Of a stretch of 56,763 nucleotides of DNA, positions 18,375 to 26,547 are shown piece by piece. Source of the stretch: Halomonas smyrnensis AAD6 (GTDB taxonomy: Bacteria; Pseudomonadota; Gammaproteobacteria; Pseudomonadales; Halomonadaceae). The position numbers and the translations under genes are program-made. The notes beneath the pieces were generated by a model, which saw nothing but the letters and a program-made list of their open reading frames with translations, ran no database searches and had not been told where the DNA came from. The stretch is taken from NCBI RefSeq assembly GCF_000265245.1, contig NZ_AJKS02000002.1, forward strand, positions 277,573-334,335, read 5' to 3'. Numbering within the stretch: the stretch's first letter is position 1; each line of letters opens with the position of its first letter.

Positions 18375-18439
18375 GACGGTCGCGACGGGGATCGTCTGTC
18401 GTCTCGCCGAGCGTTGACCGGCGAGGCGATCCGCACCGG

Positions 18440-19177
18440 TCAACCGCACTTGGACCAGCCGCAGCCCGAGTAGCAGGTCGGGCAGCCGTCCATCATCACC
18501 AGGTCACCCGCGCATTCGGGGCACTGGCCGACCACGGTGGGCCCGCCCTGGCCGGCCTCGGCCGCGCGTTCGGCGTCGGCCTGCTCCTCGGGGCCGGGCG
18601 GATACCAGGGCCGGCCGGCCAGGCGCCGGGCGTGGCGCGCCACCAGCTCCTCCACCGGCACCTGCAGGCCGTCCTGGTCGAGGAAGCCGCGCCGGTAGAG
18701 GATCTGCTGGATCGACCAGGCGATGGCGGCGACCTCGGAGTCGTGGAACATCGGCTTGCCCCAGCGGTTCATGCCGCAGCGCACCCGGCCCTTGTCCCAG
18801 GCCACCTTGCGCAGATCGGCCACCGCCTGGGTGACGTAGCCGCCGCGGGCGGCCAGCGACAGGCTGCGCATGGTGGCGGTGATCCACTGGTGCTCGCTGG
18901 ACAGCTGGCCGGAGGGCAGGAAGAACTCCACCGGGCGCTCGATGACCACCCGCTCGCCGTTCAGCACGCCCTCCACCGGCATGAAGGACACCAGCAGGTA
19001 GACCTTGCGCCGGCCCTCGGCGCCGACGTAGGAGATCTTCTCCGACACCGCCTCCAGGGTGCCCTCGGGGCGCGAGGGAATGCGCCGCGTCAGCGGGTCC
19101 TCGTCGGCCGGCGGCGGCACGTCCTGGGCCTGGCGGACGCGGGAGGAAACGATCTTCGAGGTGATCTCGACGCTCAT
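18440..19177 (-). CDS. nrdJb: NrdJb: second subunit of the split B12-dependent ribonucleotide reductase (TSCPD domain)
   Basis: 245 residues, ATG 19177. The middle contains a TSCPD-type domain (QWITATMRSLSLAARGGYVT, RCGMNRWGKP). The C-terminus is a cysteine-rich tail, CPECAGDLVMMDGCPTC then YSGCGWSKCG, which probably includes the redox cysteines that regenerate the active site. In single-chain class II enzymes these elements form the C-terminal part of NrdJ; in pseudomonads and relatives they are a separate gene next to nrdJa, as here (72-base gap, same strand). It is required with NrdJa for oxygen-independent deoxyribonucleotide synthesis using adenosylcobalamin. Confidence 0.88.
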   Translation of the reverse strand: MSVEITSKIVSSRVRQAQDVPPPADEDPLTRRIPSRPEGTLEAVSEKISYVGAEGRRKVYLLVSFMPVEGVLNGERVVIERPVEFFLPSGQLSSEHQWITATMRSLSLAARGGYVTQAVADLRKVAWDKGRVRCGMNRWGKPMFHDSEVAAIAWSIQQILYRRGFLDQDGLQVPVEELVARHARRLAGRPWYPPGPEEQADAERAAEAGQGGPTVVGQCPECAGDLVMMDGCPTCYSGCGWSKCG

Positions 19178-19249
19178 GACGGGGCTCCTGTGAAAGCGGA
19201 TGCGGTGACGGTGGACGGACGGCCATTCACGGCCGTCGCGAGCCCTGAT

Positions 19250-22200
19250 TTACCACTTGCCATAGGTGCCCTCCTTGAGCGCCTCGTGCAGGTTGGCCGC
19301 GGTGTGCTCCTCGCCCTCGTAGAGCACCGTCTCGTCGCCGGAGAGCTCCAGCCGCTCGCCGTTCTCCAGCTCGAAGACGTAGACGGTGTTCTTGAGGTCG
19401 TCCTCGCGTACCAGCACGCCCTGGAAGGCCTCGGGGTTGAAGCGGAAGGTGGTGCAGCCCTTGAGCCGGCTGTCGTAGGCCGTCAGGTAGAGGTTCTGGA
19501 AGTCCTCGTAGGCGAACTCGGTGGGCACGTTGACCGTCTTGGAGATCGCCGAGTCGATCCAGGCCTGGGCCGCGGCCTGCACCGCCACATGCTGCTCCGG
19601 CGAGACGCCGTCGGCGGTGACGAAGTAATCCGGCAGGTCGCTCTCCACCGCCGCCGGCGCCACCAGATGGCGATAGGCGGCCAGTTCGAAGGAGACCACC
19701 TCGATCTGCTCCTTGGTCTTGCGCCCGGCGCGGATGACGTTGCGGAAGTAGCGGTGCGAGAAGGACGGCTCGATGCCGTTGGAGGCGTTGTTGCCCAGCG
19801 ACAGCGAGATGGTGCCGGTGGGCGCGATGGAGCTGTGATGGGTGAAGCGCGCGCCGTGCTCGGCGAGCTCGGCGACGAGCTCCGGCTCGACCTCGGCGAT
19901 CTTCTGCATGTAGCGGCTGTAGCGGGCGTGCAGGATCCGCCCCGGCACCCGGTCGCCGGCCTGATAGCCGTCCTGCTTGAGCTCCGGGCGCTCGCGCAGC
20001 ATGCGTGGCGTCAGCTCGAAGGTCTCGGCCAGCACCGGCGCCATGCCCTTCTCCCTGGCCAGCGCCAGGGCCTGTTTCCAGCCCTCGACCGCCAGCACCC
20101 GGCTGACTTCCTCGGTGAAGGCCAGCGACTCCGGCGAGCCGTAGGGCAGCTTGAGCATGGTCAGCGCCGACCCCAGCCCCAAAAAGCCCATGCCGTGGCG
20201 GCGCTTGGCCTCGATCTCGCGGCGCTGGCCGTCGAGCGGCAGGCCGCTGATCTCCACCACGTTGTCGAGCATGCGGGTGAAGATCGCCACCACCCGGCGA
20301 TAGCGCTCCCAGTCGAAGCGCGGCGCCTCGCCGAAGGGCTCGAGCACGAAACGTGTCAGGTTGATCGAGCCCAGCAGGCAGGCGCCCTCGGGCGGCAACG
20401 GCTGTTCGCCGCAGTTGCCTGTAACCAATCCATTGAAAATTAAACTGTTTTTATCCTCCTGAGTCGTGTCGAAAACAGCCTCACGCCCCACATACTCGAT
20501 GGCTCCTACCTGCGCCATGTAGGTCGTGCTCACGGCTCTAGTTCGCATGCTTTGCCACTCGCGATACTTCTGATTCTTGGCGCCAATCAGAAAGCCGATT
20601 TCCTGCATAAAGCGATCGCGCGACGCGGAGCCAATCAGCAGCTCATAGTCGGCCTTACACGGATATTCACGTTTCCCCCCGCGCCCATCCGGCAACAACC
20701 TGGCTTGAGCAGTACGCCGCTTTAGGATCCGACAGAAAATACCGAAGTTACTCAACAAGGCCTGTACGTCCTTGAGCAAGCTTCGCTCGCTGGATGCAAG
20801 ACGAATCGTGCAATAGGCATTCTTGTCGTCCCGCTGCACCGTACCGTCTGCCTGAAAGAGGCCTCTCAGATAGCCCTTGACGCATTCCTCGGTGCCTCGC
20901 CAGACCACTTCCGGCACCTTGAGCTTGGTGTCGCGAGTGAAACCGTAATGCGCCAGCAGGCGCGCCAGAATCACCGAGCGAATAAAGACGTGGCGGCGTT
21001 CGGCCACGGCGACCGGCGCCACACGGTAGCGACGCGAGGTCTTGGCGGAGTCCGCGATCAGCTCGTTGATGTAGTCGGCCGTGATATCGGCCAGCGTGCG
21101 ATCGCTTTCCCAGAAATTGACGATTACCGCCTCGTGGCCGTTGCCACGATGCGTGAAGTGGCCGTCGCCGGCGATCAGGCCGAGCAGAACGCCCAAGCGC
21201 TCGTCGCCCTGATCGCCGAACTGGCCCTTGCCGGACTGCATCCACAGTCGATCCTCGACCCTCAGGTCCTTCAACGGAATCTTGCCGCGCTGGGTATATA
21301 ACTCGTGCCATTCGGTGGCCTTGATCTCGTATCCCTCACGCGTCGTGACCCGGTAGACATCGGCCTGCCTCGCGGTCATGAAGGCCGGCACCGCCGGGCG
21401 CGTCTCGACGCCTCGATCACCGGTACATAGCGCTCGCTTGTCGACCGTCACCTGCAGGTCATCACCGCGTCGGTACAGATCGCCGATGGGCACCTGGCCG
21501 AATTGGGTATGCAGCCGCGTATCCGCCGTGACACACGGGTTGGTGGCGCGGATCTCCTCGCAGAACCAGTTGTTGTTCATGCGGTTGACCTGGTCGATCA
21601 AGATGAAGCCCGGCTCGGCGAAGTCGTAGGTGGAGCGCATGATGGTGTCCCACAGCGCCCGGGCGCGGACCGTCTCGACCACGCGGCAGGCCACCCGGCC
21701 CTCGGCGTCGAGGAGGTAGCCCTCCCCGATGGTCGGCCAGTCGCGATAGACCAGCTCGCCGTCGTCGACGTCGTCCTGCTCGGCGGGGTGCAGCGGGAAC
21801 GCCAGCGGCCAGTCGGCGTCGGCGTGCACCGCCTCCATGAACTCGTCGGTGATCAGCAGGCTGAGGTTGAACTGGCGCAGCCGGCCGGCCTCGCGCTTGG
21901 CCTCGATGAAGCTCTTCACGTCCGGATGGCCGACGTCGAAGGTCCCCATCTGGGCACCGCGGCGCCCGCCCGCCGAGGCCACGGTGAAGCACATCCTGTC
22001 GTAGATATCCATGAACGCCAGCGGGCCGTTGGTGCCGGCGCCGGCGCCGAACACGAAGGCGCCGCGGGGGCGCAGGGTGGAAAAGTCATAGCCGATGCCA
22101 CAGCCGGCCTTGAGGGTCATGCCGGCCTCGACCACGCCCTCGAGGATGTCGCGCATCGCATCGTGGAGGGTGCGGGACACCGTGCAGTTGATCAGGCTGA

Positions 22201-22483
22201 CCGCCGGCTTGACGGCCTCCGCCCCGGCGTTGGCGACGATGCGCCCGGCCGGGATGGCGCCGTTGTCCAGCGCCCAGCGGAACTGGGGCAGCCAGGCCTC
22301 GGCGTCGTCTTCCACCGCGGCCAGCGCCCGGGCCACTCGCTCCCGGGTGGCGCCGGGGTCGGCGTCCACCGGCCGGCCGTGTCGGTCCTTGAGGCGATAC
22401 TTGCTGTCCCAGATATCGAGGGAAGGCGCCTGCAGCGGCACCTCGTCGACGCGGGAGGCTTCCCTGGCAGTGGTGGTGCGCAT
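19250..22483 (-). CDS. nrdJa: NrdJa: adenosylcobalamin-dependent class II ribonucleotide reductase catalytic subunit, interrupted by an intein
   Basis: 1077 residues as translated from the ATG at 22483 (MRTTTAREAS); an in-frame ATG at 22528 has no ribosome site. Without the 374-residue intein the mature enzyme is about 703 residues, normal for NrdJa. Visible landmarks are SLINCTVSRTL (first redox Cys), GMTLKAGCGIGYDFSTLRPRG, and the catalytic N-x-C-x-E in NPCGEQPLPPEGACLLGSIN, which is split by the intein between Pro and Cys. Further on are HHSSIAPTGTISL, the glycyl/phosphate loop region NNASNGIEPSF, and CTTFRFNPEAFQG. It reduces ribonucleotides using a thiyl radical generated by cobalamin, and works with or without O2. 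A candidate NrdR box lies upstream. Function depends on correct splicing, since the first residue of the C-extein is the thiyl-radical cysteine itself. Confidence 0.93.
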   Translation of the reverse strand: MRTTTAREASRVDEVPLQAPSLDIWDSKYRLKDRHGRPVDADPGATRERVARALAAVEDDAEAWLPQFRWALDNGAIPAGRIVANAGAEAVKPAVSLINCTVSRTLHDAMRDILEGVVEAGMTLKAGCGIGYDFSTLRPRGAFVFGAGAGTNGPLAFMDIYDRMCFTVASAGGRRGAQMGTFDVGHPDVKSFIEAKREAGRLRQFNLSLLITDEFMEAVHADADWPLAFPLHPAEQDDVDDGELVYRDWPTIGEGYLLDAEGRVACRVVETVRARALWDTIMRSTYDFAEPGFILIDQVNRMNNNWFCEEIRATNPCVTADTRLHTQFGQVPIGDLYRRGDDLQVTVDKRALCTGDRGVETRPAVPAFMTARQADVYRVTTREGYEIKATEWHELYTQRGKIPLKDLRVEDRLWMQSGKGQFGDQGDERLGVLLGLIAGDGHFTHRGNGHEAVIVNFWESDRTLADITADYINELIADSAKTSRRYRVAPVAVAERRHVFIRSVILARLLAHYGFTRDTKLKVPEVVWRGTEECVKGYLRGLFQADGTVQRDDKNAYCTIRLASSERSLLKDVQALLSNFGIFCRILKRRTAQARLLPDGRGGKREYPCKADYELLIGSASRDRFMQEIGFLIGAKNQKYREWQSMRTRAVSTTYMAQVGAIEYVGREAVFDTTQEDKNSLIFNGLVTGNCGEQPLPPEGACLLGSINLTRFVLEPFGEAPRFDWERYRRVVAIFTRMLDNVVEISGLPLDGQRREIEAKRRHGMGFLGLGSALTMLKLPYGSPESLAFTEEVSRVLAVEGWKQALALAREKGMAPVLAETFELTPRMLRERPELKQDGYQAGDRVPGRILHARYSRYMQKIAEVEPELVAELAEHGARFTHHSSIAPTGTISLSLGNNASNGIEPSFSHRYFRNVIRAGRKTKEQIEVVSFELAAYRHLVAPAAVESDLPDYFVTADGVSPEQHVAVQAAAQAWIDSAISKTVNVPTEFAYEDFQNLYLTAYDSRLKGCTTFRFNPEAFQGVLVREDDLKNTVYVFELENGERLELSGDETVLYEGEEHTAANLHEALKEGTYGKW
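20414..21535 (-). mobile_element. LAGLIDADG-type intein inside NrdJa, inserted before the active-site cysteine
   Basis: 374 codons between NP and CGEQPL of NrdJa. The N-terminal splicing block is CVTADTRLHTQFGQVPIGDL with Cys1; block B is KATEWHELYT with T74-x-x-H77. The homing-endonuclease domain has two dodecapeptide motifs, LLGLIAGDG (about 117-125) and LRGLFQADG (about 223-231). The C-terminal blocks are FDTTQEDKNSLIFNGLVTGN followed by extein Cys+1. The penultimate residue is Gly where most inteins have His. Base composition is visibly less GC-rich than the exteins (for example the A/T-rich stretch around 20430-20460), indicating later acquisition. Both splicing and endonuclease motifs look intact. 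Confidence 0.93.
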
Positions 22484-22562
22484 CGGGTCTCTCTCTATGT
22501 GAGGGGAACGGTCGCGGTCGCGCATCATGGATGCCCGGCCACGACGGAAGCGAGGCCATCAA

Positions 22563-22578
22563 CTACCATATATAGACG
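22563..22578. promoter_or_regulatory. Candidate NrdR box upstream of nrdJa
   Basis: The core CCATATATAG (22566-22575) matches 9 of 10 positions of the NrdR consensus CwAtATaTwG; flanks fit less well. It is 80-95 bases upstream of the nrdJa start. A second palindrome, CATGAT-ATGG-ATCATG (22597-22612), lies about three helical turns further up but does not fit the consensus. Confidence 0.45.
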
Positions 22579-22636
22579 AAAAACACTCTCAACACACATG
22601 ATATGGATCATGCGTGAACTCGGCGCACAAAAGAAA

Positions 22637-22661
22637 GCGCCCGACCATCAGGGTCGGGCGC
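22637..22661 (-). terminator. Rho-independent terminator of the glycine-rich protein gene
   Basis: On the minus strand GCGCCCGACC-CTGAT-GGTCGGGCGC is followed by TTTCTTTTG, 26 bases after the stop codon. Confidence 0.85.
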
Positions 22662-22686
22662 CAGGTGCGGCATCGGGCAACAGGCG

Positions 22687-23364
22687 TCAGAAGCGACCGC
22701 CGGCTCCCGAACCGGTACCACCGGCACCGCCACCTCCGCCGGCGCTGCCACCGTTGCCACCGGCTCCGGAACCACCGCCGCCGGAACTACCGCTGCCGCC
22801 GCCGGAACCACCGCCGCCGCCGCCGGAACCACCACCGCCGCCGCCGGAACCACCACCGCCGCCGCCGGAACCACCGCCACCGCCGCCGGAACCACCACCG
22901 CCGCCGCCGGAACCACCGCCGCCGCCGCCGGAACCACCGCCGCTGCCACCGGAACCACCGCCGCCGCCGCCGGCGGCGTCATCGCCGGGGTTGTCGCCGC
23001 CGTCGTCTCCGTCATCCGTCGGCGCGGTCGGCATGGTCGGCGCGGGAATCACGTCCTCGCTCGGCACGGCGGCAACCAGGCGCAGGAACACACCATCGCA
23101 TCCTTCCAGCAGCCCGCCACCGCAGCCGCCACCGCCCCCCCCGGCGGCCGGCGCCGGCAGATCCTCGAGCAGCGCATCGATATCGGCATCGGTCAGGCCC
23201 CCAGACCCGGCCGGCTCGGTCAGTTGATCGTTGGCGACTCGCGCCATCTCGTCTTCCGAGAGCGTACTGCCCCCGGAACCCTCGACTCCCGACTGCGCCT
23301 GTACGCCGGCGGCTGACAAACAGCCCACGGCGACGACCAGGGCAGTCAATTTGAACCCTTGCAT
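22687..23364 (-). CDS. Secreted glycine-rich protein with GGGGGGS tandem repeats
   Basis: 225 residues from the ATG at 23364 (GGGGGAGGG upstream). Residues 1-24 form a signal peptide (MQGFKLTALVVAVGCLSAAG, cleavage likely after VQA); the AVGC could also be read as a poor lipobox. The mature N-terminal half is acidic and non-repetitive (STLSEDEMARVAND, LTDADIDALLEDLP) and includes two cysteines in GGCGGGLLEGCDG and a TMPTAPTDDGDDGGDN spacer. From about residue 130 it is nearly all Gly with periodic Ser, in units of G6S, ending GSGAGGRF. No family recognised. It stands alone with its own terminator. A flexible extracellular or periplasmic linker, matrix or antifreeze-like role is possible, but none is shown. 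Confidence 0.8.
   Translation of the reverse strand: MQGFKLTALVVAVGCLSAAGVQAQSGVEGSGGSTLSEDEMARVANDQLTEPAGSGGLTDADIDALLEDLPAPAAGGGGGGCGGGLLEGCDGVFLRLVAAVPSEDVIPAPTMPTAPTDDGDDGGDNPGDDAAGGGGGGSGGSGGGSGGGGGGSGGGGGGSGGGGGGSGGGGGGSGGGGGGSGGGGGGSGGGSGSSGGGGSGAGGNGGSAGGGGGAGGTGSGAGGRF
22798..22957 (-). repeat. 21-bp tandem repeat encoding GGGGGGS
   Basis: The marker GGAACCAC recurs eight times at exactly 21-bp intervals (22804, 22825, 22846, 22867, 22888, 22909, 22930, 22951) with near-identical CCG-rich filling. Such arrays expand and contract by slippage, so the copy number is likely variable between strains and prone to assembly error. Confidence 0.9.
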
Positions 23365-23567
23365 CTCGCCCTCCCCCGCCGCCGGCCATCGCCGTCGACG
23401 TGATATAACGCCATACAACATTTTGTTACACGCAAGATAAGCATCGTCACAGAGCGCAGGCTTCACCATCGGAAGGCCCGCTGATTATCGCATCGGAGGG
23501 ATCAGGCAAACGGCTGCCGGATCGGTAGCAGGAAACTCGTACCGACGCGCGACGCCCCAGGAAGGAC

Positions 23568-24953
23568 CTAGACGGTCCGCGAGTAGCGCACCGCCTCGCC
23601 GCCCAGATAGGCGTCGAAGGTCATGGCCAGATTGCGCAGCATCAGCCGCCCCGGCGGGCGCACCTCGAGGCGGCGCTGGCCCAGCGTGATCAGGCCGTCG
23701 TCGCGCATCGGCGCCAGGGCCGCGAGGGCATCGGCGAAGTGGCTGGCGAAGTCGATGCCGTGACGCGCCTCGATGGCGTCGACGTCCACCCGGCCGTGGC
23801 ACATCAAGGCGTGGATGACGTCGCGGCGCAGGCGATCCTCGTCGTCGAGCCGATAGCCGCGCAGCACCGGCAGCCGCCCGGCCTCGAGGCGCTCGCGGTA
23901 GACGGCGATTTCCTTGACGTTCTGGCTGTAGCCGTCGCCGACCTTGCCAATGGCACTGACGCCGAGCCCGATCAGGTCACAGTCGGCGTGGGTGGAATAC
24001 CCCTGGAAGTTGCGCTGCAGGGTGCCCTCGCGCTGGGCCCGGACCAGCTCGTCGTCGGGCAATGCGAAGTGATCCATGCCGATGTAGGCGTAGCCGGCCT
24101 CGGTCAGGCGCCGGACAGTCAGCTCCAGCAGCTCGAGCTTGCGCTCGGGCGGCGGCATGTCCCGGTCGCGGATCAGCCGCTGGGCCTTGAAGCGCTCGGG
24201 CAGATGGGCATAGCTGTAGGTGGCGATGCGATCCGGCCGCAGGGCGACGATCTTGTCGAGGGTGGCCGCGAAGCTGGCCACGGTCTGGCGCGGCAGGCCG
24301 TAGATCAGATCGACGCTCACCGAGTGGAAGCCGGCGTCCCGGGCGGCTTTCATCAGGGCGGCCACCTCGGCCTCGCCCTGGACGCGGTTGACCGCCGCCT
24401 GCACCTCGGGGTCGAAGTCCTGGACGCCGACGCTCAGGCGGTTGAAGCCCAGTCCGCGCAGCTCATGCAGCTGCTCAGGGGTGACGGTGCGCGGATCCAC
24501 CTCCAGCGAGAACTCCCTGTCCTCGGGCGGCGCGAAGCGAAAGGCCGCCGCCAGGGCGTCCATCAGCTCGCTGAGCTGGGCATTGTTCAGATAGGTGGGC
24601 GTGCCGCCGCCCAGGTGCAGCTGGGTCAGCGAGCGCTCACCGTCGAAGAGCGCCGCCTGCAGGGCGATCTCGCGTTTCAGCAGGGCCAGATACTCCGCCG
24701 CCCGCTCGCGGCGATGGGTGACGATCTTGTGGCAGGCGCAGTAGTAGCAGAGGCTCTCGCAGAACGGCACGTGCACGTAGACCGACAGCGGCTTGGGCGC
24801 GGCGACGCGATGGCTCAGGGCGGCCTGGTCCCGATAATCGTCCTCGGCGAAGGCGGCATGGAACTGCGGCGCCGTGGGATAGGAGGTATAGCGCGGCCCG
24901 GGGCGGTCGTACTTCTCGACGAGGGGGCGGATGAACGGCTGTGGCTGGGGCAT
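23568..24953 (-). CDS. hemN: Oxygen-independent coproporphyrinogen III dehydrogenase
   Basis: 461 residues, ATG 24953. The radical-SAM cluster motif is CESLCYYCAC (Cx3CxxCxC as in HemN), preceded by YVHVPFC. LHLGGGTPTYL, EVDPRTVTPEQL, GVQDFDPEVQAAVNRVQ and LIYGLPRQT follow. It performs decarboxylation of coproporphyrinogen III to protoporphyrinogen IX without O2. It diverges from nsrR with a perfect FNR/Anr box in between, which fits anaerobic induction. Complete. Confidence 0.95.
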   Translation of the reverse strand: MPQPQPFIRPLVEKYDRPGPRYTSYPTAPQFHAAFAEDDYRDQAALSHRVAAPKPLSVYVHVPFCESLCYYCACHKIVTHRRERAAEYLALLKREIALQAALFDGERSLTQLHLGGGTPTYLNNAQLSELMDALAAAFRFAPPEDREFSLEVDPRTVTPEQLHELRGLGFNRLSVGVQDFDPEVQAAVNRVQGEAEVAALMKAARDAGFHSVSVDLIYGLPRQTVASFAATLDKIVALRPDRIATYSYAHLPERFKAQRLIRDRDMPPPERKLELLELTVRRLTEAGYAYIGMDHFALPDDELVRAQREGTLQRNFQGYSTHADCDLIGLGVSAIGKVGDGYSQNVKEIAVYRERLEAGRLPVLRGYRLDDEDRLRRDVIHALMCHGRVDVDAIEARHGIDFASHFADALAALAPMRDDGLITLGQRRLEVRPPGRLMLRNLAMTFDAYLGGEAVRYSRTV

Positions 24954-25052
24954 GATCGGACCTCCGGTAACGCTGGCGACGGCCCGCGCCGTCGCCGCCT
25001 GAGCGCATTATGCCAGCCCCGATCTTGGCCGTTGGCGCCTTTCCGCGCGGAG

Positions 25053-25066
25053 TTGATGCCGATCAA
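25053..25066. promoter_or_regulatory. FNR/Anr box
   Basis: TTGATGCCGATCAA is a perfect match to the TTGAT-N4-ATCAA consensus. It lies 100 bp upstream of hemN and 113 bp upstream of nsrR, so an Anr/Fnr homologue could regulate either or both under low oxygen. Confidence 0.85.
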
Positions 25067-25178
25067 TTCGGCCGCTCGAGCGCGCCCCGCTGCGGCAACG
25101 GGCCTGCTCCGGGAGGCCGGCACGGGCGTGCTAGAATCGTCCCGAGTCCCGCCTGCCTCGCCGCGCCTGGAGAATGGA

Positions 25179-25655
25179 ATGCGCCTGACCCACTTCACCG
25201 ACTACTCCCTGCGCGTGCTGATCTACCTGGCCGTGAAGGACGACGAGCCGACGCCGGAGCCGCCAGAGGCCCGCGCCACCATCGCCGAGATCGCCGAGCG
25301 CTTCGCCATCTCGCGCAACCACCTGATGAAGGTGGTGCAGGAGCTCAACCGGCTCGGCTACCTCAGCGCCACCCGCGGCAAGCACGGTGGGCTGCGGCTG
25401 AACCGGGCGCCCGGCGAGATCTCGCTGGGCGGGCTGGTGCGCGACACCGAGCCCGACCTCGGCCTGGTGGAGTGCTTCCGCGACGACAACGCCTGCACCA
25501 TCACCCCCGCCTGCCGGCTGCAGCCGATCCTCGGCGAGGCCCTGGCGGCCTTCCTGTCGGTGCTCGACCGCTACACCCTCGCCGACCTGCTGGGCCAGCG
25601 GCGCGCCGAGCTGATCCAGCTGCTGAATATCGAGGACGCCTCACAGGCCTCGTGA
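25179..25655 (+). CDS. nsrR: Rrf2-family NO-sensing repressor NsrR
   Basis: 158 residues from ATG 25179 (GGAG upstream). The N-terminus MRLTHFTDYSLRVLIYLAVK and the recognition helix FAISRNHLMKVVQELNRLGY are characteristic of NsrR rather than IscR. The iron-sulphur ligands fit a Cx(7-8)CxxxxxC pattern in VECFRDDNACTITPACRL. It has an insertion of acidic/proline residues (DDEPTPEPPEA) before helix 2. The predicted target in this window is the palindrome upstream of hmp. Divergent from hemN across an FNR box. Confidence 0.9.
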   Translation: MRLTHFTDYSLRVLIYLAVKDDEPTPEPPEARATIAEIAERFAISRNHLMKVVQELNRLGYLSATRGKHGGLRLNRAPGEISLGGLVRDTEPDLGLVECFRDDNACTITPACRLQPILGEALAAFLSVLDRYTLADLLGQRRAELIQLLNIEDASQAS

Positions 25656-25676
25656 CCTGTCGGGATATGAAGGGCG

Positions 25677-25770
25677 CCGGAGACAAGCCGGCGAGGAGGT
25701 CCTACGCCAGGGACGGCGTCGGTAGCGTACAGGGAAGTATTCACAGCGCCTCCTCAAGGCTTGTCGCCGG
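25677..25770. repeat. 94-bp palindromic intergenic element
   Basis: The outer arms CCGGAGACAAGCC...GAGGAGG (25677-25699) and CCTCCTC...GGCTTGTCGCCGG (25749-25770) are inverted repeats of about 20 bp. Inside is another short inverted repeat (ACGCC-AGGGA-CGGCGT). It begins 21 bases after the nsrR stop. The structure resembles dispersed REP/MITE-like elements; from memory, similar palindromes recur between genes in Halomonas genomes. Only one copy was seen here. Confidence 0.65.
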
Positions 25771-25921
25771 ATCAGCCCTGAGCCGCAGGACAGCTCTCGG
25801 AATCCCGTGCTAGTCTCCCGACGCCACGGTCATGGATGCCCGCATGCTCTCCTCACGCCCACCTGCTCTTCGCCCACGCTTTCTCCGCTCACGGTCTGGC
25901 CGCCGGCTGACGCGCGGCCTG

Positions 25922-26452
25922 ATGCCCCGCTTGCCGAGTGTCCTGCTGGCCTTCGCCCTCGCCGCCCCGGCCGCGGCCGAGACCTTCAACGTCGACGACG
26001 CCCGGGCCCACGGCGACTGGCACTCGCTGATGCTGCGGCTGGGCGACGAACGCCACGTGCGCGCCATCGAGCAGCACAGCTATAGCGACAGCGTGTTCAG
26101 CGTCAACGCCACGCCGGGCGCCTGCGATCGCCCCTGGCTCGAGCTGCGCGTCGAGCTCGACGAGGTCCAGGCCGAGACCGGCACCGTCAACCGGGTGCCG
26201 GTGGACCTGCTGATCGATCAGGGCTGGGTCCACCAGGGCCGGGCCGAGTTCATCACCGAGCGCGGCAACAGCGGCTTCTACGCGCGCCTGGTGCTGCCCG
26301 ACACCGACGAGGCGCTCGACGAGATGCGCGACGGCGAGACGCTGCGCCTGCGCATCCATCGCGCCGAGGACGACCACTGGTTCCTGGTCTTCAGCCTCAA
26401 CGGCGCCGACGCCGCGCTGGCCCGCATGGAGACGCTCTGCCGCGGGGGCTGA
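25922..26452 (+). CDS. Predicted periplasmic protein of unknown function
   Basis: 176 residues if started at the ATG at 25922, which gives a clean signal peptide (MPRLPSVLLAFALAAPAAAE); an upstream in-frame ATG at 25832 would add an Arg-rich leader and is less likely. The mature part is acidic, about 155 residues, with CDRPWLELRVELDE, VPVDLLIDQGWVHQG and HWFLVFSLNGADAALARM; two cysteines could form a disulphide. It resembles small exported beta-rich proteins, but no family is recognised. Its lone position between nsrR and ahpF gives no functional clue. Confidence 0.7.
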   Translation: MPRLPSVLLAFALAAPAAAETFNVDDARAHGDWHSLMLRLGDERHVRAIEQHSYSDSVFSVNATPGACDRPWLELRVELDEVQAETGTVNRVPVDLLIDQGWVHQGRAEFITERGNSGFYARLVLPDTDEALDEMRDGETLRLRIHRAEDDHWFLVFSLNGADAALARMETLCRGG

Positions 26453-26547
26453 GGACGCCCGGTTTCCTGCCACCGTTTTCCTCTCGCCCAACGCAGGACG
26501 CCCCCGCCGCGAAGCGGCGAGGGCGTCGAGCCCGAACGGCGGGGCGA

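Noticed and set aside
20414..21535. Insertion considered as an insertion sequence or group II intron in nrdJa
   Set aside because: The frame is open throughout with splicing-block and LAGLIDADG motifs, and there are no terminal inverted repeats, so it is an intein.
22798..22957. Regularly spaced 21-bp repeats considered as a CRISPR-like array
   Set aside because: There are no distinct spacers; the unit is a codon-periodic tandem repeat inside a reading frame.
21503..23227. Plus-strand frame ending in a proline-rich PPPPPEP repeat protein
   Set aside because: This is the complement of the NrdJa/intein N-terminal part and the glycine-rich gene. The minus-strand reading has a signal peptide, a ribosome site and a terminator; the plus reading has none.
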